Below, one piece after another: positions 24,993 through 35,058 of a DNA stretch of 64,000 nt. Within the stretch, counting starts at the first letter, position 1. Every line of letters begins with the position of its first letter. Under the pieces are notes generated by a model. It saw only the letters and a list, made by a program, of their open reading frames with translations, made no database searches and was not told the origin of the DNA. Origin of the DNA: Bog-375 sp049698695 (GTDB taxonomy: Bacteria; Acidobacteriota; Terriglobia; Bryobacterales; Bryobacteraceae); NCBI GenBank assembly GCA_049698695.1, contig JBAVYH010000072.1, positions 1 through 64,000 on the forward strand, in the 5' to 3' direction. A program made the position numbers and the translations under genes.

Positions 24993-26441
24993 CTATTCGT
25001 CGCTCCAGATCATGCGTGTGTGGTCGCGGTCCGCGGTATTGCGGTCATCCACGTAGACGCGGCCGGAGCCGGTCCATTCGGCCGACCCGGGAATGGACCA
25101 GTCGGTAATCAGGAAGTTGGTGGGGTCGGTATCGCCAGGGTCAACGTCCTTGATCCATACTCGTCCGAATACCTGGCGAAATGTGGCCAGCACATTTCGC
25201 GCAAAATCGGATTCGCCGGCGCGGTCGAGGATGACGTTGGCTACGGTGTGCGCGGAGACGGCGCGCACGTCGATCAAGAATTCGCGGCTGAGCAGCTCGG
25301 CCGGAATGGCCTTCCCGGTGTATGCGTCGAGCAGGGTGAAGCCGTACCGCGCTCCCTGTGCGCGGAAGCGCCGCAGCACGTAACGCGCCGAGAGCGGGAA
25401 GAAACGGATTTTGGCCGGCAGCGGCTGCGGCAGAAAGTGCCGCTCGGCGATGTCCCGCACATCCGGGTCGACATCCACCGCATCCACGTGCTCGACCGCT
25501 GGCAGGGCCGAAGCATCTCTGGGAAACGTGAATCCCGCCGCGCCAACCGCCAGCACCAGCGCGCAGGGCGCCGCGGCCAGCAGTCGGTCCGTCTCCAGTA
25601 CGTAGCGCGCCGAGGTTTCGCCGGTATCGGTAAATATGGAGGAAGCGCGGCCGCCGTTCAGATACATCGCCCGCTCCAGGCGCCCCTTGTCGTCGGGCTC
25701 CTCCACGATGCGAATTGTCTGGTGGGGGCTGTCGAAGCGAAACCGCTGGCTGGCAGGCACGGGCGATCCGAGACCCGCCTGGCTCACCACGGCGAGCGAA
25801 ACCGCGCCGACCCCCAGCACCATCCACCTCCGCGCGTGGCTGGCGGTCCAAAGGGCAGCGGCGGCGAACAGCAGCCCGCAAATCACGTAAGTGGACCCTT
25901 TCACGCCGAGCGCGGGGAACAGATAAACAGGTGTGACGATGCCGCCGGCGACGCTGCCGAGGGTCGAGTAGAACAGCACGCGCCCGGAGGCTTTGCCCGC
26001 CTTGCCCTCGTCGTCGGTGAGCTCGGCCAGCAGCGGGACCGATTGCGCCACCAGGTACACCGGCACGGCAAACAACAGCGTGGCCGCGACGCCGATGGCC
26101 GGCGCCAGGCTCAGCCCCGCATTCAGCAGGCGTTCCAGAAGAGAGGCTTCAAAGGGGAACGAGACGGCCGCGTAGATGGCGCCCGCCACCAGCAAGTTCA
26201 CCGTCAGCGCCTTGCGCGTGCGGGTATGGCTCCATCGCGACGACAACTGGCCCCCATGCCAATAACCGCCGCTCAAGGCGAAGAGAATCACGGCCAGCAA
26301 AACCCCGGTGAGCGTCATGCTGGATCCGACCACCGGTATGGCCAGTCGGATGGCAATCACTTCCACAGCCAGGGTGGAAAAGCCTTCCGCAAAGGCGACC
26401 GCCCAGGCCAGCAGCCGGAATGGTGTGTCCTGCCTGTTCAT
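24993..26441 (-). CDS. Membrane-anchored spermidine synthase-like protein
   Basis: 482 residues from the ATG at 26441; a longer frame upstream looks non-coding. The N-terminal half has about seven membrane helices (LLAWAVAFAEGFSTLAVEVI). The C-terminal half resembles the spermidine synthase fold, with a SAM-binding pattern (LVLAVGAAGFTFPRDASAL, then VEHVDAVDVDPDVRDIAERH) and YGFTLLDAYTG. Such fused proteins are common in Acidobacteria, and their reaction is mostly unproven. It is four bases from the downstream GT39-like gene on the same strand. Confidence 0.8.
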   Translation of the reverse strand: MNRQDTPFRLLAWAVAFAEGFSTLAVEVIAIRLAIPVVGSSMTLTGVLLAVILFALSGGYWHGGQLSSRWSHTRTRKALTVNLLVAGAIYAAVSFPFEASLLERLLNAGLSLAPAIGVAATLLFAVPVYLVAQSVPLLAELTDDEGKAGKASGRVLFYSTLGSVAGGIVTPVYLFPALGVKGSTYVICGLLFAAAALWTASHARRWMVLGVGAVSLAVVSQAGLGSPVPASQRFRFDSPHQTIRIVEEPDDKGRLERAMYLNGGRASSIFTDTGETSARYVLETDRLLAAAPCALVLAVGAAGFTFPRDASALPAVEHVDAVDVDPDVRDIAERHFLPQPLPAKIRFFPLSARYVLRRFRAQGARYGFTLLDAYTGKAIPAELLSREFLIDVRAVSAHTVANVILDRAGESDFARNVLATFRQVFGRVWIKDVDPGDTDPTNFLITDWSIPGSAEWTGSGRVYVDDRNTADRDHTRMIWSDE

Positions 26442-26550
26442 GCACGCGCCCAAAGGGGGAATCCTATATTTAACATGGCGCAGGCAGCGCAACGGTTGCG
26501 CGCCAGCCGTCATGGCGGACCGGGCGCGCGGGTCCGCCATTCATATCCAT

Positions 26551-26979
26551 TTATGGATGCTCTGGCGCCGCGGGATGGACTTGGGCCGGCTGCTCGACCG
26601 GCGTAACAAGATTAACCGGCGGGGCCATCAACGGGTGTTCCGCGCCGCGGTGGCAGGTGTAACAGGTGACGTGCTGTTTGCCATCGCCAAACTCCGGGTT
26701 GATGGATAGCACCAGCTCAATCATTTTGCGCGCGACCACCTTGTGGCGGTTCTCGTCGCTGGCGAAATCGCCCCGCACGTGGCAGAAAGTGCATTCCACG
26801 CCCAGAGCGACGCGGAACTCCCGCATGGTGTCCCGCACCTCCTCGGGCTTGAGCAGTTGCAGGTTCTTGGGAGCGCGCGGCGCCATCCTGCCACCGCCCG
26901 GCGGCGGACCTGGAGGCGAACTTTGTGGGGCCTGGGCGCAGAGCGGAAGCGCGAGCAGCATCGTCAGCAGAAATCGCAT
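26551..26979 (-). CDS. Small exported cytochrome c with two haem motifs
   Basis: 142 residues from the ATG at 26979. A signal peptide (MRFLLTMLLALPLCAQA) and a Pro/Gly-rich linker precede the domain. Two CxxCH motifs (CTFCH and CYTCH) about 50 residues apart match the cytochrome c family related to reaction-centre cytochromes that is frequent in Acidobacteria. Haem would be attached in the periplasm. The tail is Pro-rich. An electron-transfer partner is not visible nearby. Confidence 0.88.
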   Translation of the reverse strand: MRFLLTMLLALPLCAQAPQSSPPGPPPGGGRMAPRAPKNLQLLKPEEVRDTMREFRVALGVECTFCHVRGDFASDENRHKVVARKMIELVLSINPEFGDGKQHVTCYTCHRGAEHPLMAPPVNLVTPVEQPAQVHPAAPEHP

Positions 26980-27147
26980 TGAGACATCATACAACGGGAC
27001 CAGAGTCCCACTACGGCAGCCCGGGTTCGGGACATTGGAGTCGTGGCATCGCCGGTGCGCCGCGAACAGCCAGTTTCTGAGCGTAGGTTGCACGCATGAC
27101 CTTCCAAAAAGAGACCGGAGTGAGCCCCGGCTGGGGCGACAGACAGT

Positions 27148-27306
27148 AGCCCAGCGCGTAAGCGTTGGGAATTGGCATCAAACCGCGGAGCCCCGGAACG
27201 GGGTGTAAGAGGACCGGCAACCGGCAGGTGAACCGCGCCCGCTCTTACGCCCCGTTCCGGGGCTGGGGGATTTCACTTCCTGGTCCCAGCGCTCACGCGC
27301 TGGGCT
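27148..27306. repeat. Large nested palindrome
   Basis: The outer arms are AGCCCAGCGCGTAAGCG (27148 on) and TCACGCGCTGGGCT (to 27306). The inner arms are AGCCCCGGAACGGGGTG (27189 on) and CCCCGTTCCGGGGCT (to 27264), flanked by GTAAGAG/CTCTTAC. Each arm also folds on itself. The whole makes a nested inverted repeat of about 160 bases in the gap 26980-27415, and no coding sequence is apparent. It looks like a dispersed repeat element, not a gene. Confidence 0.65.
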
Positions 27307-27415
27307 ATTCTCTTTCGCCCTGGCGGGCTCGCCCCGATGTGTCCTCGTGTCCGACTCTTGTGGCCTGCACCCCGGAGTCCCAATACGGCACGTGGCCGGC
27401 TTCGCGCAGGCGACG

Positions 27416-28036
27416 TTACAGCGGCTTCACCCGAATATCGCGAAACTCGATGCGGTAGCCTTCGGCCTCGAGCCCCACGTAGCCTTCCAGGATTTCGGCT
27501 TGGGTGTACTCGCTCACCACCTTGCCGTTCACCGAAAGGGAGATGGTGTGGCCCTTGGCGGTGATATCGTACGTGTTCCATTCGCCGGCCGGCTTAACGC
27601 GATTTTCCGTCATCTGCGGCTGCAGATTGAAGCGCTTCGGCACTCCGTTGACCGGCGTATTGCCGAACAGGTATCCGCCGGCAAGGCTGGTTTGCGCCTG
27701 GTGCCAGATGGTGCCGTCCGCGTCATTGCGTATGAAAACGCCGCTGTTGTACTTGGCGTTTGCATCGGGCAACTTGGTGAACTTCCACTCGACGTGGAAG
27801 ACGAGATCCTTGTACGGCGTGTTGTAGCGCAGCATTTCGTGCCCGCCGTTGCCTTCGCACACCAGCGTGCCCGCCGCCGCATCAATCTTCCATTGCGAGG
27901 GCTGGCTCACCGGCTTGCCCGGCGGAATGGAGATGCGCGTCCACTGGGAGAAACTCGCGTCCGGAAAGATGTTGGTCCATCCATCGCCCTGCGCCCAGGC
28001 GGCGCCGGCGAGAAGTAAGAGGCTGAGAATTCGCAT
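27416..28036 (-). CDS. Exported DUF1080 (3-keto-disaccharide hydrolase-like) protein
   Basis: 206 residues. The signal peptide is MRILSLLLLAGAAWA. The rest is a single DUF1080 jelly-roll domain: WTNIFPDASFSQWTRI, then GTLVCEGNGGHEMLRYNTPY, KDLVFHVEWKF, NSGVFIRNDADGTIWHQAQ, and the closing YRIEFRDIRVKPL. Some members cleave 3-keto-disaccharides, while most are uncharacterised carbohydrate-binding or hydrolytic proteins. It is probably periplasmic or extracellular. Confidence 0.88.
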   Translation of the reverse strand: MRILSLLLLAGAAWAQGDGWTNIFPDASFSQWTRISIPPGKPVSQPSQWKIDAAAGTLVCEGNGGHEMLRYNTPYKDLVFHVEWKFTKLPDANAKYNSGVFIRNDADGTIWHQAQTSLAGGYLFGNTPVNGVPKRFNLQPQMTENRVKPAGEWNTYDITAKGHTISLSVNGKVVSEYTQAEILEGYVGLEAEGYRIEFRDIRVKPL

Positions 28037-28466
28037 GGCGTTCTGTCAAGATTATAGCTGCCGGACTGGATCGCCTGGTTGCTCGCCAGCGGTAGAATAT
28101 CCGCCCGTGCCGTATAGAAGCACAGTGAGCATTGTGGTTGGAGTTCTCGCAGAACTGTGCAATTGGTTACCGTCCCCGGTTTCCCCTTGGGCGTCGATCC
28201 TTTGGCCGTGCTTCGGCCGCTCCGCAGAGGTCGGCCGGATCCGGCCTGCTCGAGTTACCTTCCCACTCTAATGCGCAAACCGGCTGTGAAAAATGTCATT
28301 AAGCCCCCGATCACTCAAGAAATTCGTAGCCGCTCATCAATATCGCTTGCGTACACACGGAACTCGAACGTGGGCCTCGGGGGAATTGGGGTACTCGTTG
28401 CGGCGATGTGGCTCCGCGGCCCCGCGAGGAGCCGCGCTGAGACGTGGCCTCCAGAAAATGTTCGCC
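28037..28466. other. Gene-free stretch
   Basis: No supported gene, RNA or repeat was found. Open frames here have no family features and run into the opposite-strand coding region. A small GC-rich hairpin (GCTCCGCGG...CCGCGAGGAGC) lies near 28412-28434. The segment separates two minus-strand secreted-protein genes. Confidence 0.5.
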
Positions 28467-29273
28467 CTAGTTTTCGGTTGGAGTGCGTTCCATGTGGTCG
28501 ATCACGAGGACCTCAACCTGGCCTTTGCGCGGCTCCAGTTTTAGTCCGAGTTGGTCCTGTAGCGCGGTGAAAAGCGACGCGCCGGTGCGAGCCTCCGCGG
28601 CGCCGGTCGGCACGCCATCGGCGTCGGTGGCTTGTGTATCCGGCTCCCATTCCAGGGTGAAATCGAAGACTCCCTGGAGTCCCGTCTGATCCTCGACCGA
28701 CCTGCTGAGTTGGCTGGACAGCGCCTTGGCCAGCATGGCGGCCGACACCCTGGTGCCGATTAAACGGCCTTGGCCGGGCATGCTGAAGGGATTCTGATTC
28801 ATGCTGCCGCTGGCCTCGGTCAAGTGTACTTTAAGGCCGTTCTTGGCAACGACCAACGCGTACATCGGAAGCTCCCTGGTTTCGCGGTGGATCACCAGCT
28901 TGAAGCGCTCCGCAAGAAGCGTCTGCATCATCTGTTGCAACCGGGTCGGCTGGCCCGGAACCCGCACGGCCGAGAGGCCCTCCTCGGGGGCATTGGCGAC
29001 AACGTCATACCGCACCGAGTCCAGCCACTTCGGTTTCTCGTAGAGGCGATCGCTCTGGATGTCATAAGCCCAGGTGATGAGCATCTCGAGCGACGTGCTC
29101 GTGGTCGCCAGGTGGTATCCGGAGCGCTTGATTGAGATGGTCTCTGCGGGATCAGATGGTTTGATGGACGCGACTTCGAATGCCGCCGGCGCGGCTGGCG
29201 CTTGGCCGCATCCCAGCCTTGAACCCAGGATCAGGATGCAAGCAACTTCCACCCATTTGGCGTTGTGCGGCAT
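28467..29273 (-). CDS. TIGR03435-type acidobacterial secreted protein
   Basis: 268 residues with an N-terminal signal sequence (VEVACILILGSRLGCGQA). The conserved blocks of the Solibacter-expanded TIGR03435 family are present: AFEVASIKPSD, LQQMMQTLLAERFKLVIHRE, TRELPMYALVVAKNGLK, and the end VLVIDHMERTPTEN. These proteins occur in many copies per genome in this group and their role is unknown. Copies often lie near BlaR/BlaI-type regulators, but none is seen here. Confidence 0.92.
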   Translation of the reverse strand: MPHNAKWVEVACILILGSRLGCGQAPAAPAAFEVASIKPSDPAETISIKRSGYHLATTSTSLEMLITWAYDIQSDRLYEKPKWLDSVRYDVVANAPEEGLSAVRVPGQPTRLQQMMQTLLAERFKLVIHRETRELPMYALVVAKNGLKVHLTEASGSMNQNPFSMPGQGRLIGTRVSAAMLAKALSSQLSRSVEDQTGLQGVFDFTLEWEPDTQATDADGVPTGAAEARTGASLFTALQDQLGLKLEPRKGQVEVLVIDHMERTPTEN

Positions 29274-29326
29274 AACCGAGATCTATCGATTATCTTACGC
29301 GAAAACAGGAACAGTCCTCCCAACTC

Positions 29327-30664
29327 CTACTCCCCAATCTCCCTTCGGATGGATTCGGCGATGGCGGCGGTGAAGGTGTCGACGTGCGCTTGGTCGTCGG
29401 CTTCCACCATCACGCGGGCCAACAGTTCGGTGCCGGAGTATCTCACCAGCACGCGGCCTGTGCCGGCCATGGCTTCCTCGGCGCGCTGAATTTCCCGGTT
29501 CACCGAAGGCACATCGGCGAAATCCTTTTTCTCGCGGACGCGGATGTTGACCAGCTTCTGCGGATAGATACGCAGATCCGCGGTCAGCTCGTCCAGGCCC
29601 ACGCCGGCGCGGCGCGCGATCTCCAGCACGCGGAGCGCGGTGAGCAGGCCATCGCCGGTGGTCGCATATTGGCGGAAGATGACGTGGCCGGACTGCTCGC
29701 CGCCCAGCGCCGCGCCCAGCCGCACCATTTCTTCCAACACGTATTTGTCGCCAACCGGAGTGCGCAGCATGCGAACACCATCGCGCGCGAGGGCTTTCTC
29801 CAGGCCCAGGTTCGACATCACGGTGGCCACCACGGTGTCGCCCGGCAGGTGGCCGGCGGCTTTCATGGCACGTGCCGCCATCAGCAGCACCGCGTCGCCA
29901 TCCACGATTCTGCCCGATCGCGCGACGAAGATGGCGCGGTCGGCATCGCCATCGAAGGCCACGCCGAATTCGGACTTCGAGTCCACCACCAGCCGGCTCA
30001 GCCCGTCCACGTGCAGCGCACCGCAGTTCAAATTGATGTTGCGGCCATTGGGTTCGCAGCCAATCTCGACCAGCTCGGCTCCCAGACGGCGGAACAGTTC
30101 CGGCCCCAGTTGCCAGGCGGCTCCATTGCCGCAATCGATCGCCAGCTTGACGCCATCCAGGCGCACCGAAATGGTGGAAAGCAGGAACTCCAAATACGCG
30201 CGGTCGAGCCCTTCCTCGGCCGTCAGCTCGGCTTGCTGCGGCTCGACCGGGTGCTCGCGAAGCGCGAGAATTTCCTGCTCGATCGCGTGTTCTTCCGCGT
30301 CGGGCAGCTTGAAGCCGCTGTGGCCGAATACTTTGATGCCGTTGTCCTGGTAAGGATTGTGAGACGCCGAAATCATCACCCCGGCGCCGAACGGACCGGT
30401 GCGCGTCAGGTACGCCACACCCGGCGTGGTGATGACGTCCGCGTAGCGCACCTCGGCGCCGCGGCTGGCCAGGCCGGCGGCAACGGTGGCCGCAATCCAT
30501 GCGCCCGATTCGCGCGTGTCGGCGCCAATCAGGATCTCGCGGCTTGTATGCGAACGCGCCGCGTCGCCGAGAGCCACGCCAAAAGCGTAGACCGTAGCTC
30601 GATCCAGCGGGTACCGGCCGGCTACGCCGCGAATGCCATCGGTTCCAAAAAGCTGCTTCGCCAC
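29327..30664 (-). CDS. glmM: Phosphoglucosamine mutase
   Basis: 445 residues, the usual length. It converts glucosamine-6-phosphate to glucosamine-1-phosphate for peptidoglycan and LPS precursors. KQLFGTDGIRGVAGRYPLD opens the protein. The phosphoserine active site is MISASHNPYQDNGIK, the metal loop is AFDGDADRAIFV, the sugar loop is GGEQSGHVIF, and the phosphate loop is VRYSGTE. It lies downstream of cdaA and cdaR on the same strand with a 15-base gap, the arrangement well known from Firmicutes. Confidence 0.96.
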   Translation of the reverse strand: MAKQLFGTDGIRGVAGRYPLDRATVYAFGVALGDAARSHTSREILIGADTRESGAWIAATVAAGLASRGAEVRYADVITTPGVAYLTRTGPFGAGVMISASHNPYQDNGIKVFGHSGFKLPDAEEHAIEQEILALREHPVEPQQAELTAEEGLDRAYLEFLLSTISVRLDGVKLAIDCGNGAAWQLGPELFRRLGAELVEIGCEPNGRNINLNCGALHVDGLSRLVVDSKSEFGVAFDGDADRAIFVARSGRIVDGDAVLLMAARAMKAAGHLPGDTVVATVMSNLGLEKALARDGVRMLRTPVGDKYVLEEMVRLGAALGGEQSGHVIFRQYATTGDGLLTALRVLEIARRAGVGLDELTADLRIYPQKLVNIRVREKKDFADVPSVNREIQRAEEAMAGTGRVLVRYSGTELLARVMVEADDQAHVDTFTAAIAESIRREIGE

Positions 30665-30679
30665 CTGGTTGCGAGTCTC

Positions 30680-31354
30680 CTATTCTTTTTCTTTCGTCAT
30701 GGTCACCGTCACGGTTACGGTGGGCGTCGAGCGGAAGCGCACGAATGGATCGCCGGCAAAAGCGTGCACCTGGAACCGCCCGGTAGCGGTCAACGAGGAA
30801 ACATCCACCCGATCGGTCACTACTGAATTGACGCCCGCCACGTGGCTCTGCGGGCCCAGAATCGTCAGTTGCGCCGGCTCGACCTCGGCGCTGGCTACCC
30901 GGTAGTGGTCGTGGAACTCGCCGCGAAACCGCACCACCACCGGTACGCTGCGTTCCATGTGTGGCTCGAACGTCAGCCGCACCTGCGACGGAATGGCACG
31001 CACGATGTGCACGCCGCGCGCCAGCCGGACGTTGGCCGCGTCAATCGGAAAGGTGCGCTCGCCGGGCGCCGCGTTGCTCATGTCCAGAACCGCCGCCGGA
31101 TGCTGGCCCCCGTCGCCCAGGCCGCGCAGCTCTCCGGAGGGACCGCGCAGCTCGAGCACGATCTGCGTCACCGGGTCCGAGCTCAGTTCCAGGTTACCCG
31201 CCAGGTTCTTGTACTCCAGGCGCGCGGTGATGAACGTGGACACTTCCGGCTCGCTTGCCACCACTGCCCAGATCAGGATGGCGATTGCCAGCGACAGCAC
31301 CTTCCACCAGAAATTCTGGCTGACCGGGCGGGTCACCCACTGGAGTGCCTTCAT
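30680..31354 (-). CDS. cdaR: YbbR-domain protein, CdaA regulator
   Basis: 224 residues from the ATG at 31354. One N-terminal membrane helix (FWWKVLSLAIAILIWAVVAS) is followed by extracytoplasmic YbbR-like repeats: EYKNLAGNLELSSDPVTQIV, PSQVRLTFEPHMERSVPVVV, and EPAQLTILGPQSHV. It ends in a Lys/Glu tail. CdaR binds and tunes the membrane diadenylate cyclase in bacteria where it has been studied. Its start overlaps the cdaA stop by four bases. Confidence 0.88.
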   Translation of the reverse strand: MKALQWVTRPVSQNFWWKVLSLAIAILIWAVVASEPEVSTFITARLEYKNLAGNLELSSDPVTQIVLELRGPSGELRGLGDGGQHPAAVLDMSNAAPGERTFPIDAANVRLARGVHIVRAIPSQVRLTFEPHMERSVPVVVRFRGEFHDHYRVASAEVEPAQLTILGPQSHVAGVNSVVTDRVDVSSLTATGRFQVHAFAGDPFVRFRSTPTVTVTVTMTKEKE

Positions 31355-32271
31355 GAGGGCCTCACCCCTTCCTGAGCTGGCCCCGCCGATTTGGCGGTAT
31401 CGTTCTTGAGCGTCAGCGGAATGTCCGCCGCGGATTCCTCGATCTGCATCGGCGAAGCCCGCTCCACTCCGAAATGCCGGTGAATCCGGTCCAGCACGTC
31501 CGGCACCGACAGGCCCTGCGTCAGCTCGCCAAATGCCGCCACCGAAATGCGGCCCGTTTCCTCGGAAACCACCAGCGACAGGCAGTCGGTTTCCTCGGTG
31601 ATGCCGATGGCGGCGCGGTGGCGCGTGCCCAGCTTGCGCGACAAGGTGGGGTTGATGGTGAGCGGCAGGAAACAGGCCGCCGCCGCCACCCGCTCCTTCT
31701 GGATAATCGCCGCGCCGTCGTGCAGCGGCAGGCCCGGTTGAAAGATGCTCAACAGCAAATCGCGCGAGACCTGCGCCTCCAGCCGCACGCCGCTCTCGAT
31801 GAAGGTGCGCAAGCCGATGTCCCGCTCGAGCACGATCAGCGCGCCGATTTTCTGCTGCGCCAGATGTTCCACCGCCATCAGAATCTCGCTGGCCGCTTCG
31901 GGCGCGTGGAACCCTCCCGCCAGGCCGAACAGCCGCTTGCGGCCCAGGCGCGCCAGGGTGCGCCGGATCTCGGACTGGAAGAGCACGATCACCGCCAGGC
32001 CGATGTACGGAACAATCAGCGACAGCACCGAATGCAGCGCTTCCAGGCCGGCCCACACCGCCCCCACGTAGAGGCAGACAATCACCGCGATGCCCAGCAG
32101 GATGTGCCCGGCCCGCGTGCCGCGCACCACCATCAGGCACTGGTAGATCAGAAACGCCACCACCAGGATGTCAATGACACCGCTCGCATCCAGCTCCGGC
32201 AGCGACGGCAAGTGACTGAGTAATTGCGGCATGGATCGGTGATTCGGGACCGCTAACTCCCGAACCTTCAT
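31351..32271 (-). CDS. cdaA: Membrane diadenylate cyclase
   Basis: 306 residues from 32271, or 293 from the internal ATG at 32232; no strong ribosome site decides. Three N-terminal membrane helices (VIDILVVAFLIYQCLMVVRG and two more) precede the DAC catalytic domain. That domain has the substrate motifs PLHDGAAII and GTRHRAAIGITEETD. It makes c-di-AMP from two ATP. A C-terminal extension of about 30 residues is hydrophilic. It is the first gene of cdaA-cdaR-glmM. Confidence 0.93.
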   Translation of the reverse strand: MKVRELAVPNHRSMPQLLSHLPSLPELDASGVIDILVVAFLIYQCLMVVRGTRAGHILLGIAVIVCLYVGAVWAGLEALHSVLSLIVPYIGLAVIVLFQSEIRRTLARLGRKRLFGLAGGFHAPEAASEILMAVEHLAQQKIGALIVLERDIGLRTFIESGVRLEAQVSRDLLLSIFQPGLPLHDGAAIIQKERVAAAACFLPLTINPTLSRKLGTRHRAAIGITEETDCLSLVVSEETGRISVAAFGELTQGLSVPDVLDRIHRHFGVERASPMQIEESAADIPLTLKNDTAKSAGPAQEGVRPS

Positions 32272-32462
32272 CTTAGCTTAGGGCGGGGCCGGGCTCTCTG
32301 GGGAAGTCCAGCTTAGAATGGAGATTGACAGATGCGAGCCGGCGCGGGTGCCCACAGGCAGTGCGCGGCCTGTACGTCCACCCCAAGAGCCGTATACTAA
32401 TGCGGAACCATAGCGCATCAGGTAACTAATCTAGCCGCCTTGGCCATCGGCGGGGTGCTTTC

Positions 32463-32554
32463 CTGTGGGGCAGGATGACATCCTGCGCGGCGATTGCCAA
32501 TCGCCGCGAGTGCCGATTATCAATCGGCACGCAGCTTGCCAAGCTGCCCCACAG
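32463..32554. repeat. Four-hairpin cloverleaf-like DNA element before ribBA
   Basis: An outer 8-base stem (CTGTGGGG at 32463-32470, CCCCACAG at 32547-32554) encloses four perfect hairpins, each with a three-base loop. The stems are GCAGGAT/ATCCTGC (32470-32486), GCGGCGATT/AATCGCCGC (32487-32507), GTGCCGATT/AATCGGCAC (32510-32530), and GCAGCTT/AAGCTGC (32531-32547). The stem lengths 7, 9, 9, 7 are symmetrical. It ends about 20 bases before the ribBA start. It does not carry the conserved sequence blocks of the FMN riboswitch. I saw nothing else in 32272-32462. Confidence 0.8.
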
Positions 32555-32575
32555 ACCCTCCGGCTACAATGAATC

Positions 32576-33742
<1,167 letters not shown>

Positions 33743-33793
33743 TGCCTTGCCTCACAAGGCCGCTGCATGATTCCGGAGTCTTGTATCAGGCAG

Positions 33794-33813
33794 GGCACGG
33801 CTTCAGCCGTGCC
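33794..33813. repeat. Dispersed palindrome, family C
   Basis: GGCACGGCTTCAGCCGTGCC is a perfect palindrome, preceded by TTGTATCAGGCAG. Matching copies with the same TGTATCAGG neighbour lie at 59239-59268 and, inverted, at 59506-59534. It sits between ribBA and the next secreted-protein gene. Confidence 0.65.
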
Positions 33814-33924
33814 AGCGTGGGACTCGCTAAACATGGCCTTTAGGCCCCGTAATAGAGCGGTAGCACTGAATCTCGCGCGCCGCGCTCCGGTTAATAATCA
33901 CCCACCCCCCGCGTCCCCACTGGT

Positions 33925-34860
33925 ATGAAAGCCATAATCACTTCCACCGCGGCCCTTGCGGCCCTGTTTTCCGGCGTGCTGTCTGCCGCCGATCCGCAGC
34001 TCCTCAACCTGGTGATGCCGGACGTCAAGGTGATGGCCGATGTCAACGTGGCGCAAGCCAAGACTTCGCCCTTCGGCCAGTATGTGCTGATGCAGGTGGA
34101 GACGCAGTCGTTGCAGCAAATCGCCGCGCTCACCGGCTTCGATCCGGCCAATGACGTCAATGAACTGCTGGTGGCCGGCAACGGCGCGGCGCAACACGCC
34201 GGCCTGGCGCTGGCTTCCGGCAACTTCAACGTGGCCGCCATCAGCAGCTTCGTGGCAAAGCAGAAAGTCGGCACGGAAACCTATCGCGGGGTGACCATTT
34301 TCGAGGAGCCTAAAAAGCAGGCGGGCCTGGCGTTCTTGAGCGGCTCGATTGCGGCCGCCGGCGACCTCACCAATTTGAAAGCCGCCATCGATCGCCTGAC
34401 GTCGCCATCCATCCTGCCGGCTTCCCTGCTGGTCGAAGTCGGGCAATTGAGCGCCGCCAACGACGCCTGGCTGCTCACCACCGTGCCGCCCTCCAGTTTG
34501 AAACCGTCATCCAACGCGCCCGCCGTTCCCGGCATCGGCAACGGCGCTGAGAACATGCTCGGAACCGTGCAGTCCGCGAACGCCGGCATCAAGTTCGGAG
34601 CCAACGTGGTGATCGCCGCCCAGGCGCAGGCCGATACCGCACAGAATGCCACCTCCATCGCCAGCCTGATCCAATTCCTGGTCAACATGGCGCAGATGAA
34701 AGCCGCCGATCAGCCGCAGGTTCAGGCACTGGCCAAGTCGCTGACGGTGAGCGCCAACGGCGCCACGGTCAACATTTCACTGACCATGCCCGCCGCGCAG
34801 TTCCAGGAATTGCTGCAACCGAAAACCGCGGCGCACCACCGCGCTCACGCCGGGCAATAG
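33925..34860 (+). CDS. Exported protein of unknown function
   Basis: 311 residues. The signal peptide is MKAIITSTAALAALFSGVLS. The mature part is alanine-rich and of low charge, with VMPDVKVMADVNVAQAKTSP, then FGQYVLMQVETQSLQQIAAL and a middle FEEPKKQAGLAFLSGSIAAA. It ends in a His-rich AAHHRAHAGQ. I do not recognise a named domain; related secreted proteins seem to be limited to Acidobacteria. It lies alone between a family C repeat and the promoter of the TPR gene. Confidence 0.75.
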   Translation: MKAIITSTAALAALFSGVLSAADPQLLNLVMPDVKVMADVNVAQAKTSPFGQYVLMQVETQSLQQIAALTGFDPANDVNELLVAGNGAAQHAGLALASGNFNVAAISSFVAKQKVGTETYRGVTIFEEPKKQAGLAFLSGSIAAAGDLTNLKAAIDRLTSPSILPASLLVEVGQLSAANDAWLLTTVPPSSLKPSSNAPAVPGIGNGAENMLGTVQSANAGIKFGANVVIAAQAQADTAQNATSIASLIQFLVNMAQMKAADQPQVQALAKSLTVSANGATVNISLTMPAAQFQELLQPKTAAHHRAHAGQ

Positions 34861-34987
34861 CGGAGAAGCCGCGGCCGGAGGTGTGAGGCTTTCTGGGCGG
34901 CTTGCCCGCGCAGCCAACAGCATGCCCTTCGCGCACCGTCTGACCGCCCCGCCGTCGGTTTACAGTTCTTAACTCCGCTTCTCCTCT

Positions 34988-35017
34988 TTGGGTAAGCCCT
35001 CCGGATTCCTGTACTAT
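34988..35017 (+). promoter_or_regulatory. Likely promoter of the TPR protein gene
   Basis: TTGGGT (34988-34993), an 18-base spacer, and TACTAT (35012-35017) fit a sigma-70-type promoter. The ribosome site AGGAGG and GTG start follow at about 35050-35059. Confidence 0.5.
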
Positions 35018-35058
35018 AGGTATGTTTGAGGGAGGGTCAGGAGAAAATAGGAGGTTTT

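Noticed and set aside
28157..28570. A 137-residue plus-strand frame
   Set aside because: It runs into the antisense of the TIGR03435-type gene and shows no domain or ribosome site.
32463..32554. FMN riboswitch upstream of ribBA
   Set aside because: GGGGCAGGATGACATCC superficially resembles the start of the RFN element, but the other conserved RFN blocks are missing and the stems are simple three-base-loop hairpins.
35026..35058. TTG start for the large TPR protein
   Set aside because: The GTG at 35059 has AGGAGG at ideal distance, while the TTG has none.
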